Source: Armatimonadetes bacterium Uphvl-Ar1 (lineage in GTDB: Bacteria; Armatimonadota; Fimbriimonadia; Fimbriimonadales; Fimbriimonadaceae). From it: a stretch of DNA of 64,000 nt. The DNA lies in contig CP021423.1 of the NCBI GenBank assembly GCA_002162075.1, positions 620,001 through 684,000 on the forward strand, written 5' to 3'. Shown one piece after another: positions 43,952 to 52,599 of this stretch. Position 1 is the first letter of the stretch, and every line of letters starts with the position of its first letter. The notes beneath the pieces were generated by a model that was not told where the DNA came from, searched no databases, and saw nothing but the letters and a program-made list of their open reading frames with translations. Made by a program: the position numbers and the translations under genes.

Positions 43952-44158
43952 TTAGATTCCGCCTTCGGATTTGTCTTCTTCGGGTCTGGAGTCTTGGCTT
44001 TTGATTTTGGCGGCCTCTTCTTCTGGTGTAAGTTTGCCGACCTCTTCCATGGTTTTGACTTCGACTCCTGGCTCTTGAGGAGCTGCAGGTTCAGACTTGG
44101 CGCAACCCACGAATGAGAATGCGCACAGCGCGACAGCAATGGTGAAAATTGATTTCAT
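43952..44158 (-). CDS. Small lipoprotein
   Basis: A 68-residue protein: 'MKSIFTIAVALCAFSFVGC' is a lipoprotein signal (Phe-Val-Gly-Cys), and the mature part is short, acidic and likely disordered ('TPEEEAAKIKSQDSRPEEDK'). No known domain. It starts six bases after the stop of the prepilin-like gene and probably shares its transcript. Confidence 0.7.
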   Translation of the reverse strand: MKSIFTIAVALCAFSFVGCAKSEPAAPQEPGVEVKTMEEVGKLTPEEEAAKIKSQDSRPEEDKSEGGI

Positions 44159-44164
44159 CTTTGC

Positions 44165-45154
44165 TTATGGCTCCACCGTGTCGTTGATGGTGCCAACGGC
44201 TGGTTCTGCTGAGAAGTCGAAGTCCGGTCGGAACATGTATGCATGGCATCCGAATTGGTCAAACCAGCGACCAGCGGCTCGATTTTGAACGTATCCACTG
44301 AACGGTTCATTGCGTGGGCTTGTGTAAGCCGTTGTCGGGACAGTTGTGCCACCCGGAATGTTGTAGTTCCGGAACTTTGCGCTGGAGTCAGCGAAGACAT
44401 AGTTTCCGCCGCGTCCGTAGTTGTCCCACCCGGCTCGGGCCGTGTTTGTGCTGGCAAAGGATCTCGTTCCGTTGTTAGCGATTGAACATGTTGCGGTCGG
44501 GGGAACGTAGTTACACGCTTGGCCCGGAGTATCGCAATACAGGATCGGGGATGCATAGGTGTGTCCGGCGACGGCTCGTTTACCCATTCCGTTCCAGAAC
44601 ATTGGCAACTGAGAGACAGCCGTGATTGAACTGTGGGGATACGAGTTCAAAAGACCGTTGACGGTGTAGCCAAAGTTGAGGATGTTAGTTGGAAGGTTGA
44701 CACCAGCGGCACCCTTGTTCGGGGTCGGGGTCAATGAGAATGCGAATCTTCGGATCACGCTTGAGCTAGGATCAACGAACAACTGGACATTCTTCATGTA
44801 CGGTTGGATAGCGTTGAACGCGAACGTTTGAGCGATTGCGAGACGATCTTGATCAACTGGCGTGTTCGGGTAGTTGAATACGTTGACCGGGGTGGGCACG
44901 AATGCGTCCCAAGCGTATGGATCCGAATAGGCTCCATTTGAACCAGTTGCGGGCGTTGTTTGGAACATCACATCGTCGTAGTCGGCGAGGTAGATGTGGG
45001 CTGAGGTTCCGGTTTGCTTGAGGTTGCTCAGCGATTGGGTTTTCTTAGCCGCAGTTTTTGCTTGGGCAAAGACAGGGAAAAGAATTGCCGCGAGGATTGC
45101 AATGATCGCGATGACGACCAGCAGTTCGATAAGGGTGAATGCTTTAGTTTTCAT
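44165..45154 (-). CDS. Prepilin-like protein with type IV N-terminal methylation motif
   Basis: A 329-residue pseudopilin-type protein. ATG 45154 gives '[20 protein letters not shown]', the type III/IV prepilin leader with cleavage before Phe and Glu at +5. The adjacent '[20 protein letters not shown]' and '[20 protein letters not shown]' are typical of the very expanded prepilin families of Armatimonadota and Planctomycetota (DUF1559-like). The C-terminal domain has four Cys in '[17 protein letters not shown]'. Exact surface role unknown; the assembly machinery is not in this window. Confidence 0.87.
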   Translation of the reverse strand: MKTKAFTLIELLVVIAIIAILAAILFPVFAQAKTAAKKTQSLSNLKQTGTSAHIYLADYDDVMFQTTPATGSNGAYSDPYAWDAFVPTPVNVFNYPNTPVDQDRLAIAQTFAFNAIQPYMKNVQLFVDPSSSVIRRFAFSLTPTPNKGAAGVNLPTNILNFGYTVNGLLNSYPHSSITAVSQLPMFWNGMGKRAVAGHTYASPILYCDTPGQACNYVPPTATCSIANNGTRSFASTNTARAGWDNYGRGGNYVFADSSAKFRNYNIPGGTTVPTTAYTSPRNEPFSGYVQNRAAGRWFDQFGCHAYMFRPDFDFSAEPAVGTINDTVEP

Positions 45155-45345
45155 GATTTCAGCGTTGAAAAACGTTGTCGGCCGAAAAAGCTGACAAGGC
45201 GGGCACAATTGCTCCGTTTGGTATTTTACGTCAAGTTTGCCTTAATGGGTTCATTTTTTTTAGGGTTTTGGTTGTGACGCGGTTCACGGCGTCCACCGGT
45301 AAATTGGGGTTAAGAATTTGTTGTATCTGGGTGGGGGAGGTGGGT

Positions 45346-45351
45346 TATACT
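45346..45351 (+). promoter_or_regulatory. Candidate -10 box (TATACT)
   Basis: TATACT lies 47 bases before the preferred TTG start of the ABC ATPase gene. The best upstream hexamer is TTGTAT at 45321 with 19-base spacing, which is weak. Confidence 0.3.
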
Positions 45352-45398
45352 GCGGGAGCCGAGCAACGGGGCTGGGCGACCATCATCGGAGAATCAGT

Positions 45399-46529
45399 TT
45401 GGCAGGCGTTGGATTTAAGAGCATCACGAAGATCTTTGGCAAGGATGTCAAAGCAGTTGACAACCTAGATTTGGACATTCGTGATAAGGAGTTCATGGTT
45501 TTGGTTGGTCCTTCGGGATGTGGCAAGACGACGGCTCTGCGCATGATCGCGGGTTTGGAAGAGGCGACGAGTGGGGATTTGATGATTGGGGATCGGCGGG
45601 TGAATGACGTTCCGCCGAAAGATCGGGACATTGCGATGGTGTTCCAGAACTATGCTTTGTATCCGCACATGTCGGTTTACGACAATATTGCGTTCGGATT
45701 GCGGCTCCGGGAATTGAAAGGGTTTTTGTGGCAGTTGGCGAATTCGGCTGAGGCGAAAAAGATCAAGACCGACATTGATGCGAGGGTGCATGAAGCAGCG
45801 AAGATGCTGGACATTGATCATTTGCTTCATCGAAAGCCGAAGGAGTTGTCGGGTGGTCAGCGTCAGCGCGTGGCTTTGGGCCGGGCGATTGTTCGCAAGC
45901 CGAAAGTCTTTTTGATGGATGAGCCGCTCTCGAACTTGGATGCGAAGTTGCGGATTCAGACTCGGGCGGAATTGATTCGATTGCACCGCGATTTGGGGAT
46001 TACAACGATTTATGTCACTCACGACCAAGTTGAAGCGATGACAATGGGTCAGCGGATTGCGGTGATGAGTGGCGGAGTTTTGCAACAGTGCGATGAACCG
46101 GAGGTAGTGTATAACCAGCCGGCGAATAAATTTGTTGCGGGGTTCATTGGGGCGCCACCGATGAACTTCGTCGATGGGACGATTTCCGGGGGCAGATTTG
46201 TTTCTGATGTCTTGACCGTTCCTTTGCCAACTGGGCACCCAGCGGCAGCAATGGACGGAAAGAAGGTGACATTTGGGATTCGTCCGGAGGATGTGAGCGA
46301 TGCTTCGTTGGTATCTGGAGCGGATGAGGCGTTTTGTTTTACGGCCCGGGTTGATGTTTTGGAAAAGCTCGGGGCGGAGGATACGGCCTACCTGAAGATT
46401 GGGGAGCATTCGATGATTGCTTCACTTGAACCTAAGAATCGGTTGGAAATGGGCAGCGATCACAAGTTTGTGATTGACGGCGCGAAGATTCACATTTTTG
46501 ATGGTGAATCTGAGCGGGCGATTCGCTAG
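45399..46529 (+). CDS. Sugar-type ABC transporter ATPase (UgpC/MsmX-like)
   Basis: A 376-residue ATPase of the CUT1/MalK group. TTG 45399 with GGAGAA upstream is preferred, placing the start at 'LAGVGFKSITKIFGKDVKAV'. Walker A 'GPSGCGKTT', Q-loop 'VFQNYALYPHMS', signature 'LSGGQRQRVALGRA', Walker B 'VFLMDEPLSNLD' and H-loop 'TIYVTHDQVEA' are all present, followed by the C-terminal TOBE/OB domain ('FGIRPEDVSDASL'). No permease or binding protein gene is adjacent, so it likely energises several sugar importers encoded elsewhere, as MsmX does. Confidence 0.93.
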   Translation: MAGVGFKSITKIFGKDVKAVDNLDLDIRDKEFMVLVGPSGCGKTTALRMIAGLEEATSGDLMIGDRRVNDVPPKDRDIAMVFQNYALYPHMSVYDNIAFGLRLRELKGFLWQLANSAEAKKIKTDIDARVHEAAKMLDIDHLLHRKPKELSGGQRQRVALGRAIVRKPKVFLMDEPLSNLDAKLRIQTRAELIRLHRDLGITTIYVTHDQVEAMTMGQRIAVMSGGVLQQCDEPEVVYNQPANKFVAGFIGAPPMNFVDGTISGGRFVSDVLTVPLPTGHPAAAMDGKKVTFGIRPEDVSDASLVSGADEAFCFTARVDVLEKLGAEDTAYLKIGEHSMIASLEPKNRLEMGSDHKFVIDGAKIHIFDGESERAIR

Positions 46530-46576
46530 AAATTGGGATTGTTTTTGGGCTGAGATCGCGCTATGATTGAAGGGTC

Positions 46577-47164
46577 ATGGCGCGGTTTTTTGTTTTGGTT
46601 TTGTTGGGATTGGTGATTGGAGGATGTAGTCAGATTGGAAGTGTGGGTGCGACGGGGGTTGCTCCGGCTGCGGTTCCAGAAGGGTGGTCCAAGCATTCGG
46701 TCGGATCCCAGATGTCGGTGGTTTTGCCGCCTTATTTGAAGAAGGATTCGGTGCCGAAAGACAGCATTTGGTCAATGATTTCGGAGTTGGGGGATTCTTC
46801 GAGTTTGACGAGAGTTTATGAGGGGCCGGACGCCAAGGGCCGGGATTGCATGGTGATGATGACGGCATTTCACGTTCCGGCGGGTTCGAGCAGTCCGGAA
46901 GGTGCGATCAATGAGGCGGTGGATATGATGAGTGGTTTTGGGGCGGAGGGGGTTCATTCGAGCAAGCGCAAGGTTGAGTTGCCGATTGGGCCAGCTTGGC
47001 GGGGGGTTGTGACGTTCAACTTTGGTGGGGAAGCGATGTCAATGATTCGGTATGCGGGGGAGGCGAGCGGTCGTTATTTTGAAGTAAGTTTTATGGAATT
47101 GGGGGCGGGGGACACCGTTTTGGTGGAGGACGAGGCGATTATGGAGACGATACGTTTTGAGTGA
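46577..47164 (+). CDS. Hypothetical lipoprotein
   Basis: A 195-residue protein with lipoprotein signal 'FVLVLLGLVIGGC' (Ile-Gly-Gly-Cys). The mature region has an alternating beta pattern and no family I can name. It follows the ABC ATPase by 47 bases and is in the same direction; a link in function is not evident. Confidence 0.7.
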   Translation: MARFFVLVLLGLVIGGCSQIGSVGATGVAPAAVPEGWSKHSVGSQMSVVLPPYLKKDSVPKDSIWSMISELGDSSSLTRVYEGPDAKGRDCMVMMTAFHVPAGSSSPEGAINEAVDMMSGFGAEGVHSSKRKVELPIGPAWRGVVTFNFGGEAMSMIRYAGEASGRYFEVSFMELGAGDTVLVEDEAIMETIRFE

Positions 47165-47178
47165 GTATGAGTTTCGTA

Positions 47179-48129
47179 CTAGAGGTTTGTAACGGTGACA
47201 GAACGACGAGTTGCATTCATTGTGATTTTGAATTGAGTTGGTCTTGTAGCTTCCTTAGGGTAAAAGTAGTAATCACCAATGATTGACTGACCAGGCAAAA
47301 TTTGCATTCTCCAGTTTTGGTGCTCAGGTGCGGGATAGAAATTTCGATACATCGGAGTGACTTGACCATTGGTATCTACTGTCTCAGCAGTCGCGTATTG
47401 CCATCCCCAGGAGATGGGTTTCACCATGGGATTTGTCAATTTTACACGAACTCGATGGCCATTATCTTCAATCGCCTGGGTGTCAATCACTTTGATTCTC
47501 AGCTCGTCAAAGTCGAATTCTTTTTCTTTAGCGACGGTTGCGGTCGGGCTGTATTCGAGGGGTGTTTTCGCAAAGACTGAACCGGAAGAAGTGATTAACT
47601 TTGTCAAATCATAATGAGGATTTTTGCCGGCGATGAATCGATCGAAATATATTGCCATTTTGAGGTGGGGCATTTTCTGTGGAAATTCAAATACTAGTGT
47701 ACTATCGACTGATTCACCGGACTTAAGTGATTTACTGATTTGATTGAGGCTTCGATCAAATCCACCACGGTAAACGACGTCACCAGGTTTGAGGTTTGCA
47801 TCGAAAAAACGAAGACCAAACAATTCTGAGGTTGAAACATTGATGAGGCCTTTCTCTGGATTCTTGACTGTTGCCTCAAGGATAACGAGCATTTTGCCTT
47901 CTTGAGCAACGATATTTTCAGTTTTTGATCCAAAGGCGATTGCTGTTCGAACAGAGTTGAGGGCAACTCTTCTTTTCTTACCAATTTCAATGATTTCCTT
48001 CGAACCTATGACATACCTCTCTTCACCCAAGAGATAAAATGTTTTGAGCTTGCCATTGTATTGGCGTGGAGCTTGTTGTGGGGATGGGACAATTGTTGTG
48101 AGAGCGAGGAGCGGTATCAATGATGTCAA
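47179..48129 (-). CDS. Hypothetical exported protein with DUF4352/Ig-like domains
   Basis: A 316-residue protein with a short hydrophobic N-terminus ('LIPLLALTTIVPSPQQA') and two beta-sandwich-like domains; 'KMLVILEATVKNPEKGLINV' and 'DVVYRGGFDRSLNQISKSLK' followed by 'LVFEFPQKMPHLKMAIYF' resemble DUF4352/telomeric-repeat-like extracellular domains. Function unknown. Its DNA is more A+T-rich than its neighbours. Confidence 0.65.
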   Translation of the reverse strand: MTSLIPLLALTTIVPSPQQAPRQYNGKLKTFYLLGEERYVIGSKEIIEIGKKRRVALNSVRTAIAFGSKTENIVAQEGKMLVILEATVKNPEKGLINVSTSELFGLRFFDANLKPGDVVYRGGFDRSLNQISKSLKSGESVDSTLVFEFPQKMPHLKMAIYFDRFIAGKNPHYDLTKLITSSGSVFAKTPLEYSPTATVAKEKEFDFDELRIKVIDTQAIEDNGHRVRVKLTNPMVKPISWGWQYATAETVDTNGQVTPMYRNFYPAPEHQNWRMQILPGQSIIGDYYFYPKEATRPTQFKITMNATRRSVTVTNL

Positions 48130-48329
48130 GTTGGTTACTCCAAGTGATGCCTTTACTGGTTAATCTACCAGACAGGGTAGCTAGAATTTTGAACTGAGGG
48201 GATCGGCGCGGATGATGCGTTGCGTTCTATGAGTTTTGATTTTTGAGTTTTCGTATCGAGTTTCGGAGTTTCTTTGCTGCTCATTTTTGTGAGATTTCTG
48301 CTTATGTCATTCCCTTGCTCTTTTCATAG

Positions 48330-48346
48330 ATCCGTGAATCACGGAT
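48330..48346. repeat. Palindrome ATCCGTGA-A-TCACGGAT
   Basis: A perfect 8-base inverted repeat with a single central base, in the 276-base gap between two minus-strand genes. It could be an operator for a dimeric regulator. Just downstream CATTGCACC occurs twice (48371 and 48384 region). Nothing else is seen in this gap. Confidence 0.4.
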
Positions 48347-48405
48347 AGATCTCTTGTTTGAGAAGTTTGCATTGCACCGTTTCCATTGCACCAATCCCCT
48401 CAATT

Positions 48406-48864
48406 TTATTCGGGAATTTCCGGAAGTTGGAGTGTGGTTTTGGCGTTAAATTCGTCGATTTCATCTTGGAGTTCTTCTAATCGTTTGACGATGACCTTTA
48501 GTTCTTCGTTGACAAATGCCCCTTTGAGCTCGGCTTCGTGTTGGGCAATTTCACCTGTGTAGCCAATGTTGGCGGGCCCGTTAGTGGTTGGGAGGCGTTG
48601 GAGGAACACTTTTTGGTTACGTAGTTCCGATAGCTCAAAAATTTTGGTTTGTATGGGTGCGTTGGCGACTTGGATTGCGGCTTTGACCTGGGCGAGGAGG
48701 AGAGCGTGCATTTTGTATGTTTCGTAGGCTTCGGTCACCGAGGCGGCTCGTTCGGAGCCTTCGAGCATGGAGTTATATTTGACGATAAACTCTTGGAGCT
48801 CTTTGAGTCTGCTTGCGAGTCGTGACTTGGTTTTGAGGGCTCGGGCTAGGGTGACGTTGGGCAT
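48406..48864 (-). CDS. Hypothetical coiled-coil protein
   Basis: A 152-residue helical protein starting 'MPNVTLARALKTKSRLASRL', chosen at 48864 because the region upstream is not conserved-looking. The opening block followed by 'AYETYKMHALLLAQVKAAIQ', 'VANAPIQTKIFELSELRNQK' and 'VFLQRLPTTNG' matches a widespread small family of unknown function (DIP1984-like/DUF6847-like by my recollection). No signal or membrane segment. Confidence 0.65.
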   Translation of the reverse strand: MPNVTLARALKTKSRLASRLKELQEFIVKYNSMLEGSERAASVTEAYETYKMHALLLAQVKAAIQVANAPIQTKIFELSELRNQKVFLQRLPTTNGPANIGYTGEIAQHEAELKGAFVNEELKVIVKRLEELQDEIDEFNAKTTLQLPEIPE

Positions 48865-48947
48865 CAGAGAGATTCTAACAGAAGATATTGTTGATTGCAA
48901 TAGGAGTGGCTGCCAGTTGTGGTTGGCCAGCCACTTTTGATTTTCTC

Positions 48948-49697
48948 TTAGTGTCCGCAGTTGATTGTGATTGTGACGGGTTGTTCGCCTGGGGCGCCGA
49001 CGGCTTCACGGGAGCGTGATCGGCTGGCAAATGTTCCGCAATAGGCGGTGAGGAAGCTGTTGGCATCGCGAGTGGACAGGACTTTGTCGGTTGAGGATGA
49101 CCCTTGGAAGTACATGTTGTCCGCGTTTGAGTCGCTGTGGCCCTGCAAGAAGAGGGCGTGTCCGAATTCATGGGTTGCGGTGCCACGAAGTCCGTCAACG
49201 AATTGGGCGGCGGTCATTCCGGGCCAGACATTGATGGTGATCCGGGCGGAGACGATTTGGCCGGTTGACGGGAAAAACGTGACTTGGGTGAAGCCGAGAG
49301 TTCCGCCACCGCCAGGTGCAGCGCCGAGTTGATTGACATTGACGATGATGTCGGCTCCGGTCGTGGAGTTAATGGTGTTGACTTGCATCTCGTTGCCGGA
49401 TGCGGCGACCCAGCGGTTGAGAGCGGCTTGAAATGTATCGGTAGTGGAGTAGGTTGTTCCGCTGAAGGTTCGGGAGTCAGAGGTTTGGTAATAGACGTTG
49501 AGGGGGAATCCGGGCCATGTGAGAATTTGGTTTAATTCATTATCACCGGGATCGGTTGCTTGGGTGTAGTTGGGAGTGAGATAGTTCGGCCCGCAAGCGA
49601 GGGGGGTTGTGTTGCCACCCGTGTCAGAACCGCCTCCGCCGCATCCGATTATGCCGATAAGGACGAGAGTGGCTAGGAGCGGGAGACGGGCTTTCAT
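48948..49697 (-). CDS. Matrixin-type zinc metalloprotease lipoprotein
   Basis: A 249-residue exported protease with lipobox 'IGIIGC' (Cys19) and a Gly/Thr-rich linker. The zinc motif is 'THEFGHALFLQGH' (H176, E177, H180, H187): six residues separate the second and third His, as in the 'HEIGHALGIWGHS' variant of bacterial matrixin-like proteins, and the Met-turn is in 'ADNMYFQ'. Cysteines occur near both ends. Likely acts at the cell surface or periplasm. Confidence 0.82.
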   Translation of the reverse strand: MKARLPLLATLVLIGIIGCGGGGSDTGGNTTPLACGPNYLTPNYTQATDPGDNELNQILTWPGFPLNVYYQTSDSRTFSGTTYSTTDTFQAALNRWVAASGNEMQVNTINSTTGADIIVNVNQLGAAPGGGGTLGFTQVTFFPSTGQIVSARITINVWPGMTAAQFVDGLRGTATHEFGHALFLQGHSDSNADNMYFQGSSSTDKVLSTRDANSFLTAYCGTFASRSRSREAVGAPGEQPVTITINCGH

Positions 49698-49823
49698 GGT
49701 TTATATACTTGGTTTACGTTTGAGTGGTGTTTACTGTTATTTTTTCGGGGGTGTTTTTTTACATACAGCTTGGAGATTGGAGTGTTAGTGGATGACTACT
49801 AAGTGTCAGACTATTTTTTGTTG

Positions 49824-49868
49824 ACCTCACCCCCAACCCCCTCTCCATTGAAACGGAGAGGGGGCATT
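49824..49868. repeat. Palindromic repeat, copy E
   Basis: 'CCTCACCCCCAACCCCCTCTCC' type lead-in with CCCCCTCTCC / GGAGAGGGGG inverted repeat (10 bases, loop ATTGAAAC). A variant of the CCCTCCCC family, intergenic, between the protease gene and the GT-C gene. Confidence 0.6.
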
Positions 49869-49908
49869 TTATTCTTTCTCTTTGACCACATGAGTCTGGG
49901 AATTGACT

Positions 49909-51279
49909 TTAGGGTTGGCGGAGGGGGAAGCCAGAGGTCATGGATTGGATTGCGGCGAGATTGAGCAGCCCGAGAAAGACAGTTGGAACAAGGTAGGCAA
50001 TTTCGGGCTTGGATTTGAGGATTCGGACGGATCCGAAGGCGAAGAGGTAGGCAAAGGAGACAATTGCGGGGAATAGATAGCGGGCTTGGCCCTGGAAATA
50101 TTGAAGGTTAAAGCGGATGAAGAGGATGGTGGTGAAGACGAAGAGTACGAGGTGAAGAATTTGGAATGGAGCGGGGCGAGGAAGGGCCTCGGAGTCGGAT
50201 TGGGATTTGATTTCACGATATCCCAATTGGCCGAGGAGGACGATTCCAGCGGTGATGAGGAAGATTCCGCTGTAAAGGGCGGCGGATTGATCGGAACGCA
50301 TTTTATCAAACAAGAAGATGTCCATATATCCAAATGCGCCGATGAATGAGCGGCTGGTCCACCAAAGAACCATGTTGAGCCAGTAGCCTTGGGGGCCAAA
50401 GATTTCTATGAATGTGTTGGCTTGAGGCGAGCCGGTGAACGCGGCGTTGAACACGGAAACGGCAAGGAAATCGCCATAAAGTTCTTTATTTCGGAGGAGC
50501 CAGGGTAGGGCGATGATGATGGGGAGAACGAGAGCGACGGCCCAAATCGTGAGGTTTGGTTTTGCATCTTCACGATGTTGGAAATGGGTGAGGGCAAGTC
50601 CAGCGAGGAGAACGGGAAAGCAGACAAGGGCGGTCGTTTTGGTCAAGAGTCCAAGTCCGACCAGGGCACCGATGGTGATGGCGAGTTTGAAGTGCCAGCC
50701 TTGCTGGACTCCGCGAATTGTGAGGGCAAAAACCCAGGTGACAATGGCATAGAGGAGGGGGTCGTTACTGACTGCGCCGTGGAGAGCGACATTCATGGGG
50801 AGGAATGCGGCGAAAGCAGTTGCGGCAAGAGCGATCTCTTGACGGCCAAGTCCCCAGATTCCAGCGAAGTAGATGCCGAGCAGGGATGCGAGCCCGATGA
50901 TGGAATTGAGAAATCGGAGGCGGAATCCGGCATTGGGGTCAGTTGGGTCGGCACCGGTCACCGTTGACCAAGCCGTGCCAAGGATGTAAAAGAGGGGTGG
51001 CTGGTGAGCTTGGTAATTTTCGTATGCGTTGGGGTCTCCGGGGACGAGGACGGGGAAGCCTTTGCCGCTTTTGAGGTGCGCGATGTAGTTGGAGTGTTGC
51101 CGCTCATCGGGGGCTCCTACATCGTTGACGGTTTGGGGAATCATTTGCCCGGTGATGGGGTCAGGCATTCGTTGATAGCGGAGGACGCCTGATTCGCGGT
51201 AGGGGGTGACAGAGTTATAGATTCCGCATAGGATGATGAATGTGGCAAGAATGAAGTAGAGCGGGCCGGGGAGCTTCAT
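49909..51279 (-). CDS. GT-C type membrane glycosyltransferase
   Basis: A 456-residue protein with about ten membrane segments and the acidic first-loop motif 'VGAPDERQHSNYIAHLKSGK' typical of GT-C/ArnT-PMT and DUF2142-like transferases, followed by 'ENYQAHQPPLFYILGTAW'. It would transfer a sugar from a polyprenyl-phosphate donor to a periplasmic acceptor. No partner genes adjoin. The start ATG 51279 is near a divergent thioredoxin gene. Confidence 0.78.
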   Translation of the reverse strand: MKLPGPLYFILATFIILCGIYNSVTPYRESGVLRYQRMPDPITGQMIPQTVNDVGAPDERQHSNYIAHLKSGKGFPVLVPGDPNAYENYQAHQPPLFYILGTAWSTVTGADPTDPNAGFRLRFLNSIIGLASLLGIYFAGIWGLGRQEIALAATAFAAFLPMNVALHGAVSNDPLLYAIVTWVFALTIRGVQQGWHFKLAITIGALVGLGLLTKTTALVCFPVLLAGLALTHFQHREDAKPNLTIWAVALVLPIIIALPWLLRNKELYGDFLAVSVFNAAFTGSPQANTFIEIFGPQGYWLNMVLWWTSRSFIGAFGYMDIFLFDKMRSDQSAALYSGIFLITAGIVLLGQLGYREIKSQSDSEALPRPAPFQILHLVLFVFTTILFIRFNLQYFQGQARYLFPAIVSFAYLFAFGSVRILKSKPEIAYLVPTVFLGLLNLAAIQSMTSGFPLRQP

Positions 51280-51410
51280 GCGAAGGCTATTTTATTCTGA
51301 TAGGGGAATGAGATGTGGGCTTATGTCGGTTGATCTTGCAACATTTAGCGGCGAGAATTGGTACACTATGGGGAACGAAGCCGGAAGGTTTTACATTGAG
51401 GACAGAAGGT

Positions 51411-52412
51411 ATGAACGCAAAGCGCATGTTGTTAGCATTGCCGATCGCCGCAATTGCGGTTGGTTCGGTGGCCATGATGTCGTCTTCCAAGTTTGATGCA
51501 TTCAAGAGTGGGCTTTTGAAGGCAGATGGGGTTGAAGCGACAGTTCAGGTAACGGTTCAGAATGGTGGCTCTAGCACCTATTCGTTGATGTTGAAGAAGC
51601 CGAATATGCTTCGATTGGAAACCGACGATCAGTTGGTGATTGCGGACGGAAAAGAGGTTACGACCTTGATGAAGAGCAAGAACCAGTACTTCACGGTTCC
51701 TCAAACCGAGCAGTCACTCGGCGAAATTTTGAGCCCAATGGAGCTTCAAATTTGGTCTCCGTTCTTTAGCGAAACGGCATTCAAGGGTGTTGCCCGTGTT
51801 GAAGATGGTGGCTCTCGCAAAATCAAGGGCGAAGAGCATTCGGTTGTCAACGTAGAAGCTGATGCGAAAGGCGATACCAAGATGGCGTTCTTCATCAGCG
51901 ATAAGACGAAGATGCCAAATCGAGTTTCCATTTCTGCGAAGTCTCTGACTTCGACTACAGACATGGTGTTGTCCACGAGCGAGTTGTCGTTGACGGCGGT
52001 TGGTTCTGATATGTTTGCTTTTTCCGCTCCGGAAGGATCGAAGAAAGTTGACCTGAGCGCGATGAGTGCGGGCAAATGGTATTACAACTTGAACGAAGCT
52101 CTCGACGTGGCAAAGGCAGGCAGCAAGCTGGTTATGATTGACTTCATGGCGGACTGGTGTGGCCCTTGCAAAATGATGGAAGCCCAAGTTTTCAAGACTG
52201 ATGAATTCAAGAAAGCGACGGCCAACATGGTTCTGTTGAAAATTGATGTTGATCGCCAGCAAGCAGAAGCTCAGCGATACGGAATCGAAGCTATGCCGAC
52301 GGTTAAGTTCGTCAACCCGAATGGTGAAGTTGTTCATGAATTCGTTGGTTACGGCGGATTTGGTCAGGTGATGGGCGAAGTCGAAAAAGCAAAGTCTAAG
52401 TTCGGCAACTAA
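51411..52412 (+). CDS. LolA/DUF2092-like domain fused to thioredoxin
   Basis: A 333-residue exported protein. ATG 51411 with AGAAGG upstream gives signal 'MLLALPIAAIAVGSVAMM'. Residues 30-215 resemble LolA/DUF2092 lipoprotein-carrier-like domains ('VTVQNGGSSTYSLMLKKPNM', 'RLETDDQLVIADGKEVTTL'). Residues 228-333 form a thioredoxin domain with 'MADWCGPCKMMEAQVF' (WCGPC 249-253) and cis-Pro in 'GIEAMPTVKFV'. An unusual pairing that might couple a hydrophobic-ligand-binding barrel to thiol chemistry. Followed by its own terminator. Confidence 0.82.
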   Translation: MNAKRMLLALPIAAIAVGSVAMMSSSKFDAFKSGLLKADGVEATVQVTVQNGGSSTYSLMLKKPNMLRLETDDQLVIADGKEVTTLMKSKNQYFTVPQTEQSLGEILSPMELQIWSPFFSETAFKGVARVEDGGSRKIKGEEHSVVNVEADAKGDTKMAFFISDKTKMPNRVSISAKSLTSTTDMVLSTSELSLTAVGSDMFAFSAPEGSKKVDLSAMSAGKWYYNLNEALDVAKAGSKLVMIDFMADWCGPCKMMEAQVFKTDEFKKATANMVLLKIDVDRQQAEAQRYGIEAMPTVKFVNPNGEVVHEFVGYGGFGQVMGEVEKAKSKFGN

Positions 52413-52433
52413 GTCACCACAGTAAAAATACTG

Positions 52434-52471
52434 AAAAAGCCCTGGGGTTGGCACTCGCCCCAGGGTTTTTT
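52434..52471 (+). terminator. Rho-independent terminator
   Basis: CCCTGGGG (52440-52447) pairs with CCCCAGGG (52458-52465), followed by TTTTTT. It lies 22 bases after the thioredoxin fusion stop. Confidence 0.85.
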
Positions 52472-52599
52472 CGTCCGACTATGAAGGTTAGGCCCTTGGG
52501 TTCGTTTTAACTGAGGTGCCAGCTTCTGCACGGTAGAATTCGCCCACTTTCCTCCTGGAATATTGAGTGAAATCCGGGTAGCGAAGGAGAAAACACCTA

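Noticed and set aside
45465-46409. A 314-residue ORF antisense to the ABC ATPase
   Set aside because: The sense frame has all ABC motifs; the antisense product has none and is Arg/Asn/His-rich.
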